Positions 24,640-33,553 of a stretch of 64,000 nt of DNA are shown here, one piece after another. The DNA is from Monosporascus cannonballus (Eukaryota; Ascomycota; Sordariomycetes; Xylariales): assembly GCA_004154925.1 (NCBI GenBank), contig QJNS01000138.1, positions 68,943 through 132,942 of the forward strand. The letters run 5' to 3'. A model generated the notes under the pieces. It was not told the DNA's origin. It searched no databases and saw nothing but the letters and a program-made list of their open reading frames with translations. How positions within the stretch are numbered: position 1 is the stretch's first letter; each line of letters opens with the position of its first letter. A program made the position numbers and the translations under genes.

Positions 24640-25470
24640 TATGGTTATTACGTTATAAATATAAAGACGTTTCGGATTTAGTTAATTATAACCTTTTTAT
24701 AATCGCAATACAAAAACGATAACTTATACGGCCAAAAAATTGCTAAACGGGTTTTTCTTATAAAACATATATTAAAAAACTGTCACAGTACTAAGTGATA
24801 CCTCGTAGGAATATAAAGCTGAATAAGACGATCAGTGTTCGAGCTAATAACGGTCCACTTTTAGTGGTGTAATAGCTACGCCCTTGTTCTCGTGCCGTAA
24901 CAAAAATCTAATGTACGATAATACGACCGGTAATTATATTATCGCAACTATAAAAACGTAATAAATACTTATTTTCTAAATTTAAATTCAATAATTTTAA
25001 TTTGAATAATTTATTACAGAACTTCTAAATTTATTAATTTATATTTAACGCGTATATAATATGTTAAATTTATCGAATTTAAATTTATTACGTTGTAATT
25101 ATAATAACGTTCTAGATTTAATTATTGTTAACCTTTTTATAATTACGACGTAATAATAATAGCTCGTAATGGCGAAAGCATAGTTAAACGAGCTTTTCTA
25201 TATTAAATTACCTTTAGACGGCCTATAATAAAATAATATATGCGATTTTTACGTTATCGCAGTCATAAAAACGTTATAGTTAGTAATTTTGCCGAATTTC
25301 AATTTAACTATATTAATGTTAATTATTAATCAAAAAATTCGAAAAGGTTGTTAAACGCGTATTAATTTATATTTAGCATGTATTTAAAATATCAAAATTA
25401 TTCGATTTAAATTAACTGTATAAACGAAAGAAATTTGTTATTTTATTTTAAAAAAAAGTATCAAAACGTT
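24640..25470 (+). repeat. Direct repeats of an AT-rich unit, one copy split by a short LTR-like insertion
   Basis: Blocks recur in the same order. A GTTAACCTTTTTATAAT-like block is at about 24,690 and 25,126. A GCTAAACGGGTTTTTCT or GTTAAACGAGCTTTTCT block is at about 24,748 and 25,190. A CGCAACTATAAAAACGT or CGCAGTCATAAAAACGT block is at about 24,942 and 25,256. An ACGCGTAT...TTAATTTATATTTA block is at about 25,040 and 25,355. The unit is roughly 320-350 bp after removing the 122-bp insertion at 24,781-24,902. It may be a tandem pair of decayed LTRs or a satellite-like unit. Confidence 0.55.
24781..24902. mobile_element. 122-bp solo LTR-like insertion, not RIP-degraded
   Basis: Starts TGTCACAGTACT and ends GTGCCGTAACA. 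The flanks AAAAC (24,776-24,780) and AAAAT (24,903-24,907) fit a 5-bp target duplication with one transition. Base composition is balanced in AT-rich surroundings. Its reverse complement starts TGTTACGGC, as does the insertion at 282-411, although the interiors differ. Confidence 0.6.
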
Positions 25471-25492
25471 TTTACGTAATTTCAATTCAGAC

Positions 25493-26083
25493 CTCGCTGG
25501 CTCGTTACCGGGTTCTAGCTCGAAGGAAGTAGAGAAAAGCTTCGAGGGAGCTCAGCCACATCTTGATTAAAATTAGACGGCTCAAGCGTCGGAAAAATTA
25601 TAATGTCTAGTAAGAGCATTTGCTAAACAAATGTGTAAGATAATGGACAGCTGTGAGCTAGGGTAAGGTGATCTCCGACCAGTCGTAGAGCAGATTCCAA
25701 GAAATGAGTGTATTAGGTTACTTCCATCTGGCGTTTCTTACTAGCTGCCAGATGGTTATTTGTACTGGCGCGTGGGTCTGTGGCTGGTCGGACACCAGCC
25801 CCGTAGAAGCTGTATTCTCACAAAATGCTACATAGTTAATAAATATTTTTTTTAAAAAAAACAGTATTTATTAATCATATGCTACGCAATTGTTATATAG
25901 TTAATAATAAAAAATTTTAAATGCATTTGCTAAGCAATTGCGACCTATCGGATTAATTTTTAAAAATAAGCTTGGCGTTTTTTACTCTCTTCGTGCCTGC
26001 TGCTGCGCCACGTTCGTTCTACTCCTCCGGAACTTTTCTCTACTCCCTCCGAGCTAGGTAACCGCTCGTTCCGGGGATACGCT
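25493..26083. mobile_element. Non-autonomous DNA transposon with terminal inverted repeats (MITE-like)
   Basis: The left arm 25,501-25,550 matches the complement of the right arm (about 26,026-26,075). Shared blocks are GTTACC, TAGCTCG, and AGTAGAGAAAAG, with mismatches and a 5-bp gap. There is no transposase frame in the 590 bp. The middle (25,805-25,970) is AT-rich and holds repeated GCATTTGCTAARCAA-type palindromic words. A convincing target duplication was not found. The GC-containing arms and CTCG-rich ends resemble fungal hAT-type termini, but that is inference. It lies at the point where base composition changes from AT-rich to normal. Confidence 0.6.
25672..25796. other. Nested potential stem-loops
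   Basis: TCCGACCAG (about 25,674) pairs with CTGGTCGGA (about 25,785). Inside it CCATCTGGC (25,724-25,732) pairs with GCCAGATGG (25,747-25,755) around a 14-base loop. It lies within the inverted-repeat element and could be a cruciform or transcript fold of that element. No known RNA family is recognised. Confidence 0.35.
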
Positions 26084-26354
26084 ATTTGATTGGTTAATTT
26101 TAGTACCTTGGCGTAGTACATAAAAGTACATCAAAAATAGAAACGAGCCAGCTGAGATCTGAGCCAGTTGAGGTAATTGCAATAACTGTTGCGGCCCGTT
26201 GCACCCGTTTCCCACCGCGTTTCCTCCCATGTATTGGGCTCAAAGTGGGCCATTTTCCATATATGGTTAGCGTCGACGCCGGTAGCACTTACTGTGAGAC
26301 CTTCTGGCAATTTGGGGATATATACTACTATACAATAGGGCAAAGGTATCATCC

Positions 26355-26510
26355 GGTGAGATGGCCGAGTTGGTAGGCGCCCTATTCATCCGTATCAATT
26401 CCAGTGAACAATCTGTCTAACTTAAAAAGGTTATGGCGCCAGGTTAAGGTAACCTTAACACCACAATCCTGGTGGAGCAATCCTCATGGGTTCGAATCCC
26501 ATTCTCATCA
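26355..26510 (+). tRNA. tRNA-Leu(AAG), with intron and a 59-bp insertion after the D-arm (possibly inactive)
   Basis: The acceptor strands GGTGAGA (26,355-26,361) and TCTCATC (26,503-26,509) pair with one G-T, followed by discriminator A. The D-arm is GCCGAGTTGGTAGGC. The anticodon stem is CCAGG (26,439-26,443) with CCTGG (26,468-26,472). The loop TTAAGG gives anticodon AAG (26,446-26,448), with a 17-nt intron at the usual place after base 37 (26,450-26,466). A GAG/CTC variable arm and an ATGGG-TTCGAAT-CCCAT T-arm follow. Both promoter boxes (TGGCCGAGTTGG and GGTTCGAATCC) are intact and a T5 run (26,514-26,518) follows. Odd: between the D-stem and the anticodon stem lie 59 extra bases (26,382-26,440) bounded by the repeat GGCGCC (26,376-26,381 and 26,435-26,440). 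Unless removed, they break the fold. Confidence 0.8.
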
Positions 26511-27900
26511 ATCATTTTTCGAGTTTTTTTGGCCTCTTCCTTTAATATACAGATGATCCTGTCAGTTGAACGTTACCTGATGTATTTTTTTGGCCCGAAG
26601 CGCAGGGTCCAGCATCTGAGGCATCACCGCGACTGCGACAACCCCTGTTCAATCTTATCTATTCACCACCCACCCCTTTCTCAAGCTCGCTCGGATTGAT
26701 CACGTACTGTACTGTGCATACTGCCTGCCTGTATTTCTTATGTCACACTTACTAAGGATCAGGTGCACAGCTCTTGAGGGTATATTGGCTTGTCTAAAGC
26801 TAGGAAGCGTTGATCCCACTTGTTCTGGGCGATCCACTGATATAGGGCTCCGGGAAGGAATAACAATCACCCGAAGACCCTAGCTAAGGGTGCCCTTTTC
26901 CATGACATCTTACTGTTCTTTTTATCCTTCCTTCTTCCTCATTCGATGAGAAAATCTGGAAACCCATGGTGCAGTTCACGGTGAGTGTGAGTGTCCTAAT
27001 TTTATGATAGGTATTGTCATCAAAACACTCGACCACTTAGAAGCAGAGGTGGTAAAAGCAATCTATGATTGATCTATAGCAGCAGGAAATAGTGGAATGA
27101 GAACCCTCGTAGATCAACAGCAGTCGCCGATCCTTGGAGTCTAAGGGGCTCAGCCAACACTACACCCTGATATGACAAAGCCATAATGACGGAAGAATAA
27201 GTAACACTGGGAGTGGTGCCGGTCAATCCCTTGTCCTCAGTCCTAAACTAAAGCATAGCGACATGCCCTCGTGTAAGCAATACCAAGCGGGAGTTCACGT
27301 ATCTAAGAGATACGTCCGTCCCGTAGCGGTGTCCTGTATTGGGTTAACGTGTAAAGCGTACATACTGTGTTAGCCTCATCCGCTACAATATTGGTCTATA
27401 GCTTCATGCATCAGCAAGGCTTACGGTCTACCGTAAACGAAAAGCAGCCTTCGTCTTGCTCCACCGGGCACTCGGAGGGTACTGTCCCCAGTCACGGACA
27501 TAAACTACGCAAACCTGTTGCTCTAAAGTCCACTACTTCATGGCATTTCGGCTCCCAGGTTGATATCACGTAGGCGCATAAGCCAAGGGGGGCTAAAGAT
27601 TCTCTCAGAGCGCATCCTTAGACCCTTCCACCCATCCTCTTTCCAACTACCTTAGAAATTTGAGCTATTAAGGACTGTAAGTAGACTAGCATATGGCTTC
27701 CTTGTCTGAAGGGACAATAACCCGATCCCAAATGGTGCCATACTAACCATTTCAAATTTCGCAGACAAAGCACCTTAAATTCTGAGTTCCTTCCTGGGGA
27801 TCTTCCCACACCAGCCCATACACGGAAAGCAGATCCCCGAACATCACGGCCCGAGGATACAACTACTCATATCGGCAAATTTAATACGGTTTTCCAAATC
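26511..27900. other. Gene-free stretch with normal composition
   Basis: About 1.4 kb between the tRNA and the next coding trace. Only short frames with no family resemblance are present (e.g. 27,367-27,573). An in-frame extension of the next gene stays open back to about 27,830 but has no ATG. Confidence 0.5.
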
Positions 27901-27957
27901 GCAAACACCGCTAGCAGAACTGTGACACCAGTCTACTGGAAAAATTCGGACGACCTA

Positions 27958-28539
27958 ATGGCCCCTGCCGTCATGGACGCCGTGCCCTGGCCCGGCAAAT
28001 CCTACATCATTCATCACGAGGCCCCTGGTCGGGCTACCAAACTGGTCGATGGCAAAGTGCGCCTTGATTATTTGACCTCAGGATGTAACTGTGCCGCACG
28101 ATGGATCTGCGATGAGCGGGATGGCTGGCTTGGTTTCCGCAACCCGGTGTCCGGCACATATCGTAGGTCACTTTACTTCCCCTTGGTGCTTCGTGGTATT
28201 TTGTTATTCTTGGTCCTCGAGTGGCCTCCCGTACGAGGCTTTTCTCTGCTCATCAACCCTTACCTTGGGCTCTGGGTCTCCCGGCTATCTGTAAAGCCAT
28301 CCACGCAAGAAGCTTGTTGACTAACTCCTGTTCTTGCAGTTGGCATTGGTAGTTCGTCCTCCAAACACGCAATTGAGGTCGTTGACCAGGGATATATCTG
28401 CGTGAGAAAGAATGCTGATGGCGGCTACATCTTGCTGGTAAAGCAAAGGGACTCGTTGTTGAAGATTGATGTGAACAATGGAAAAACCCTTGTTGCGCCA
28501 GAGCGGCGTGGCGCCGTGTGGGTGTTCTCTGAGGTTTAG
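27958..28539 (+). CDS. Small beta-rich (trefoil/fascin-like) fungal protein of unknown function; 5' end uncertain
   Basis: Two exons, 27,958-28,162 and 28,340-28,539, are joined by a GT-AG intron (GTAGGT donor, TTCTTGCAG acceptor) that closes the frame. The protein from the first ATG is about 134 residues with PWPGKSYIIHHEAPGRATKL, a CNCAARWIC cysteine patch, GWLGFRNPVSGTYLG at the splice junction, GGYILLV and the terminal VWVFSEV. This pattern (aromatic and glycine-spaced short strands) is typical of a family of small hypothetical proteins in Fusarium-like fungi that I recall as trefoil-like; the fold is inference. The frame stays open upstream and encodes the expected VYWKNSDDLM start (from about 27,922), but without ATG. 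So either an upstream exon is missing from the model or the start has been lost. No signal peptide in the visible part. Confidence 0.6.
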
Positions 28540-29129
28540 GCTAGAAGTGGCCCAGAGTTGCTGCGGGCAAGGTGGGCTGGCTGGCTGCCTTACCCTTCTA
28601 TCATGAGATCGCGGAGTGGGAGCCTATGCTCAGCCTTGAATCGAGGATACTACGCTAAAAGAAAGATCTGTGGTCGCGGAAAAAAAGGTTTATCGTTGAT
28701 AGCCCAACGCAGGATCAGCATGGGAAATGCTTCTTTTCTAGTCTGATAAGACGACTCATCGCAACTGGCTACAACATCAAAACTACATATGTTTGTTCAT
28801 ATTTGAATCTCTAAGGTTGTAGCAGCAACGTGAAGTCAAGAATGCCGTTGGTAATAGGCTGTTGCCTTCCAATCCACCTTGGGTCAACAGCTCCATACCC
28901 TCCTTTTTAAAGACTACATATTGCTTACGTGTTCTACCCAGGGACGCCATGAACACGAAGGGAGAATCGAGAATAGGAAAATGTGCTCGGGGCACGAAAT
29001 GCCATCTAAAATTGCGAGACTGAAAATCATCCAAACATCCCACCATTCTAACCAACAGTGGTATCATGTAAAACTCATCAACGCCCATATCCATCCAAAG
29101 CATGCAAGCCGTCAACAATCACTCGTAAA
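28540..29129. other. Intergenic region between convergent genes
   Basis: 590 bp between the 3' ends of the small beta-rich gene and the membrane-protein gene. It should hold both 3' UTRs. Overlapping frames here (e.g. 28,783-29,118 minus) look accidental. Confidence 0.5.
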
Positions 29130-30853
29130 TCATACACCAAGCGAATACTTCCCCGCATCCTCTCGGGATCGCGAACGAGGACGCAGCGGAATCGTGGAGC
29201 TCGCATCGCTTTCGAGCCCGCGCCCAGCGCGGCCATTCCCGCCCCCGTCCGCATCCGGCGCCTCGGCAACCGTGGCGTAGAAGCCGCTCCCGGGACCCGA
29301 AGACCGGGCGCCGGCGCCGCCAGAGCCGGCGCCGCCGGGTGGGTGGAGCGGCACGCCCACCTCGATATCCGGCTTCGTCCCCGACTGCTGCCGCGCCGCG
29401 GTGCGGTCCCCGGGATTGAGACCCTGCAGTTCGGACGCCGGCGAGCCCAGGTGCGGCTGTAGGGACACGGGCACGCCGTTGATGGTCGCGATGTACCCCA
29501 CGCGGTTCAGCTCGTTGGTCGACTTCACGATCTTCCGGATCAGCTCGGACATATTCATCTCGATGTAGAGCTTCGTGAGGTAGGCCACAGGCTGGAACTG
29601 CAGGTAGCTGGGGGGTTGGGTGATATGGGTCAGTGAAGGTCTTCTAAGCACCCTTGGGGCCAAGCTCGAGGCTATTGTTATTATTATTAGTGGTGGTAGG
29701 TGGCTTACGCAGTACTGAGGTCGAGCGACATGAGCCCGATGAAGGTCACCTGTGGGTCAGGGGTTAGTCGGAGTCGGCTGACGCATGCGACGTGACGGCG
29801 TGCAGGTAACTAGCTACTCACATCTAAGGCGACTATGACGAACACCATGCAGGTGTTGAACCGGAACAGAGACCTGTACTTCCGCAGGCCGTTGGCGATG
29901 AGGCGGTTCCGGACGCAGTACAAGAAGTAGCCGTTGAGACACACGTCCATGATCATTAGCACGGCTTGCTTGGCCCGGTCCCAGACGGCGTTGGCGTCGT
30001 GCCATGTCTGCGATATCTGCAGGCTCGCTGGGATCCAGATGATGGTGACGCTGGTCGACAGACAGAGGAGGATAGAGAACACGGCCCACTTCAGCCTCTG
30101 CGCCATCTGTGGGTCGATTATGAGCAGCGAGATCCGGTTAATGATAATCTGCATCAGGAACTGGATCTAGGGGGGGGGGGGGCCCCGTTAGCGAAGCCGC
30201 CCGGCATTAGGGGGGCACCGGCGCACCGGGCGGGGGGCGTCGGGGCTGGACTCACCTGGAAAGACCACGAAACAACTAAGCAGGCCCCATGTCATATTAG
30301 CTGAGCGTTCTTCGGGGGGGGTTCGGTTCAACGTCGTCGGGGTTCGGGCCTACCGATAAAGAGGAAAAGCCAGAAGCTGCATAGGACACGGGAATCAGCT
30401 GCGGAACTTAAGAATACAAACAAACAGGAAGCCGAGACCTTTCATGACAGAGAAGCAATCCGAATAGGAGAAACCCGAGTCGAAGCTGACCCAACCTGGG
30501 GCATCCCCTTTCGGTAGGCAGCAGGCAGAAAACAGTCGGACACAAAACAACGAGAGAGGGAGAGGGACGTGCCTCGAGGGAATCTTCCCGTAGAAGTGGA
30601 ACCAGGTGACGGCGCTGGGGACGAGGTTGGTGATCCAGGCGCCCCAGACCATGGCGAGGTAGGCGGTGATGCGGCGGTGGCGGGCCCACGAGCGCGCCGT
30701 CTGCCGCGCCGCTTTGCCGAAGGTGAAGACGGCGAGCGCCAGCGCCGCGCCCCAGAACACGCTGACCACATTCATGTCGAACTGCGTGACGTAGTCCTCC
30801 CGGAACCACTCCGGCTTGAATACGTCTACCACCGCGCGGCGGGACGGCGCCAT
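29130..30853 (-). CDS. Fungal seven-transmembrane integral membrane protein of unknown function
   Basis: Six exons on the minus strand: 30,573-30,853, 30,354-30,376, 30,256-30,275, 29,822-30,166, 29,709-29,749 and 29,130-29,607. They sum to 1,188 bp, i.e. 395 residues, and every junction keeps frame. Hydrophobic helices, in order: VVSVFWGAALALAVFTFG; the AYLAMVWGAWITNLV region; FWLFLFIVVSW with QFLMQIIINRISLLI; WAVFSILLCLSTSVTIIW; VLMIMDVCLNGYFLYCV; MVFVIVALDV joined to VTFIGLMSL; then the YLQFQPVAYLTKLYIEM segment. About seven in all. The last 110 residues are a Gly/Pro/Ser/Arg-rich, presumably cytosolic tail. This organisation matches a widespread, unstudied group of ascomycete plasma-membrane proteins; receptor function is only a guess. 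Intron 1 needs a GC-AG donor (AG|GCACGT). Exons 2 and 3 are only 23 and 20 nt. A run of C on the coding strand (30,170-30,182) forms the pyrimidine tract before exon 4. Confidence 0.8.
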
Positions 30854-32062
30854 GAGGATGGTAATAGCGACGGCGGCGGTGATCGCGGACTGCTTCTACT
30901 TCTCGTCGTCGCCGTCGGTGCTATTGTCGTCGACGGTCACCGATGCGGTATCATTGTCGGACGCTCTTGTGACGTGCCGCGAGATCACGTACCGCCTCTC
31001 TTCGAGCTGAAAACCGGTCTCGTCGTAGATAGCAGCACTTAGGTAAGTAAACAAGTGGGTAAGGGTAAATAGCTATGTAATATGGCATCAGAGAGGCAGG
31101 GGGCAGTTAAAAGGAGGCCAATGTGGAGGCGTGAAGGACTCCGTTGCGTCGTTTACGAGACCGCCTTAGCCGCCAAGCTGAAACGACTCCGATTCTTATC
31201 TGAGAACTTTTTCCCAGGACCACCCCGGAGCCAATCGTTGGGACTGGAGTTGACTGAGCTTCCCCATTCTCGTCGCTGGTGGTACGGCTTACGAAAGGAT
31301 GCAACAATCCCTCGTGGCACAGAACCCGCCACACCGCGCCAATCATTGCTACAATGCCGGTGCCATACGGACGGCCTTGAAAGGATGTGGCCGATAACGA
31401 TGTGTCTTCGGCACGAAAGAGAAACGGCGGGGGCTGAGTGGTCGAACCGCTGCAGCTTATTACCGAACGGCCTGCTTATTTTCATCATGGCGGGAGGGAA
31501 TCAAGGGTGGAAACTAGTAATTGGAGACGGCAAGAGAAAGGGTGGATTTCCTATTAGGCAATGCCAGCTCGGGGGCTCACAATTTGTCAAGCTGTGCATG
31601 TACTAATGTACAAGTTCCCGTCTCGATATCAAATGCTCCTGAAGTCCCAGCCCATGCCCATATGCGGGTACCATACAATACGACAAGGCCTCTGCATCTC
31701 TTCTCATCAAGGTATGACTGACGCAGATCCCCATCCGTGCGCGATCCGAGAAAGCCGAACCACTCAACGCTAGAAGACGAACGATTTATTCCAGAAGACG
31801 AACGATTTATTCCAGAAGACGAATGATTCATTCCAGAAGACGAATGATTCATTCCAGAAGATAGTCTTCAGAGTAATCAGTGCCGCGTAATGCAAATACC
31901 GAATCCATGAAAAGTATTTGGGGGGTCGGCTGAATGAATATCGCACACGGACCAACAATTACCATGCTATGCCATGCAATCCCATGCCCATCCACTCGTC
32001 CATGTCCGCCTCGCCTGCTTGCCTGTCATGGGCTACGCTAGGCGGGGTACCGCCCTCGGTAC
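30854..32062. other. Intergenic, upstream of the membrane-protein gene
   Basis: 1.2 kb with no convincing gene. A 174-codon frame (31,082-31,606 plus) has no family resemblance and is overlapped by other frames of similar length, so it is not called. It holds the 21-bp tandem repeat at 31,772-31,862. Confidence 0.5.
31772..31862. repeat. Minisatellite, 21-bp unit, 4.3 copies
   Basis: The unit AGAAGACGAAYGATTYATTCC starts at 31,772, 31,793, 31,814 and 31,835, with a partial fifth. Copies 1-2 carry C/T and copies 3-4 carry T/C at the two variable sites, so the array grew by doubling of two variants. In one frame it would read as repeated FWNKSFV, but no gene is called. Confidence 0.9.
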
Positions 32063-32350
32063 TTAGGCGCTCCTCTCGCTGAAGCCGGGCTCCTCCTTGA
32101 GACCGGAGACCGAGCTCATCTGCATCTCGTGCTTCTGGTCCTGGGGGTCGTAGCTCTGGCGGCGGGCGAGGGACGGCTTCCAGCTGTCGGTGCGGCTCAT
32201 GACGCGCGCGGCGTCCTCCTTCTGGTGTGGGCTGGTCTGGTCCGGGGTCTTAACGGCGGCCCACGCGGACGCGGTGTCGATCCGCGAGGGAGCGCTGCTG
32301 CTGTTGGCCTGCCGCTCCTGGGCCGACACCTGCTGCGTGAAGTCCGACAT
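32063..32350 (-). CDS. Small hydrophilic, probably disordered fungal protein (95 residues)
   Basis: Single exon. The start at 32,350 gives MSDFTQQVSAQERQA; a longer in-frame ATG at 32,428 would add a TH-rich stretch coded by the GT microsatellite and is less likely. The protein is rich in Ser, Gln, Asp, Lys and Arg. It contains ASAWAAVKTPDQTSPHQKED, VMSRTDSWKPSLARRQSY and the end KEEPGFSERSA, with no hydrophobic segment. I believe it resembles small conserved hypothetical proteins of filamentous ascomycetes, but no function is known to me. A (GT)n run at 32,358-32,372 lies directly upstream in the 5' leader. Confidence 0.55.
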   Translation of the reverse strand: MSDFTQQVSAQERQANSSSAPSRIDTASAWAAVKTPDQTSPHQKEDAARVMSRTDSWKPSLARRQSYDPQDQKHEMQMSSVSGLKEEPGFSERSA

Positions 32351-32357
32351 GGTGGAT

Positions 32358-32372
32358 GTGTGTGTGTGTGTG
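32358..32372. repeat. (GT)n microsatellite
   Basis: About seven GT units just before the likely start codon of the 95-residue protein, inside its 5' leader. Confidence 0.7.
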
Positions 32373-33553
32373 TATGAGTGTCTTCTGTCTGATGGGATTG
32401 ATAGATGACTAGTGATAGTCACGGCCAAGGCGGCGCTGGTGATGTACCGCTGCTCTGTGTATGTGTGTATCTAACTCGCGTAGATGCGGGTGTAGTAAGC
32501 GGTGGCGATGGAGCTTGCCGTAAGAGGGGTTGCTCTTCGACCTCAATATGGGATCTGAGTATGTATAAACAAGGCCTTGATTTCTTTAGGTCTGACAATT
32601 AGACAATAGTATTGTCTGTCAGCAAGTTAAGGGAGAAGAATATGTAGAAATTCAAAGCCATGCGTTTATTCTACTCAATTCGTCGACAGACGAACTGCCC
32701 ACCATCAGTCCAGAGGTCTCGAGACCCTAAAAGCTAAATAACGTCATGTTACTGTCCAGTGTCAAGAGGTCGCCATGCCTCGGAAAACCAATTGGTAAAC
32801 TCCGAGTGACAAGCTGCGAAGTGGGACAGGGTCTGGATCTGCGGGGTTAGCGTAACCACTGCACGCTAAGAGTCCGAAAGCAGACACCATGTCACTTAGA
32901 ATTACAGGGAAGTTATGGCCGATAAGCCCTTATCGGTCTGCATCTTTCTGGTAAGCGCGTCTAGACAACCCCATTACCTCTATCAGCTCCACTAAATAGA
33001 TCCCCAGAGACCTACAATATACTTCATCATGCATACGTAAGCAGCTGGCGACCGGATGATACGGCGACGGGCGAGAACCAGGCATCATCAGATCAAACAT
33101 CATCTCTCTTTCCCCCCTATCCTCATTTCCCATCTCGCCGTTAATCGCAGAAGGCCCCTTTCATACTCTGTACATGATATACCCAACCCAGGAATTGATG
33201 TTCATACAGCTTTCGCGTAAAAGCACCTGTCTATCTTGCTTGACAGGCTGCGGACGTGCGTTGATATCTCGCGACCCCACGAAAAAAAAGAGAATATTTC
33301 CACACGACCACCACAACTCCTTGCTATCGAGAAATAGTGTGCGTGCGGGGAGAAGAGACAAAATACCAAACTCGTTGAACGCCTTCAGCTATGCACGTGT
33401 TTTAAAACGACGACGACAAATGGGTTGTTGACGCGAAACCTAAAAATGTAAAAAGGGGGTATTTTCTGCAAAAAGGGAGGCCAAAAGAAGCCTCCATGCG
33501 TCCCGGAAAAGGGTGTTCAAGAAACGGAGCGCCGATATGATCCCTGCAGTTCA
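32373..33553. other. Intergenic, no feature seen
   Basis: 1.2 kb between two minus-strand genes. It should contain the promoter of the 95-residue protein and the 3' UTR of the FHA gene. Frames here are short and mutually overlapping. Confidence 0.5.

Noticed and set aside
1..25480. CRISPR array, phage or bacterial origin for the AT-rich block
   Set aside because: No spaced short repeats or bacterial genes; the decayed Gypsy domains and RIP pattern explain the composition.
28783..29118. Overlapping 111- to 134-codon frames between convergent genes
   Set aside because: They lie in the expected 3' UTRs and overlap the last exon of the membrane protein in GC-rich DNA.
31082..31606. 174-codon plus-strand frame
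   Set aside because: No family resemblance and several overlapping frames of similar size on both strands; composition gives long frames by chance.
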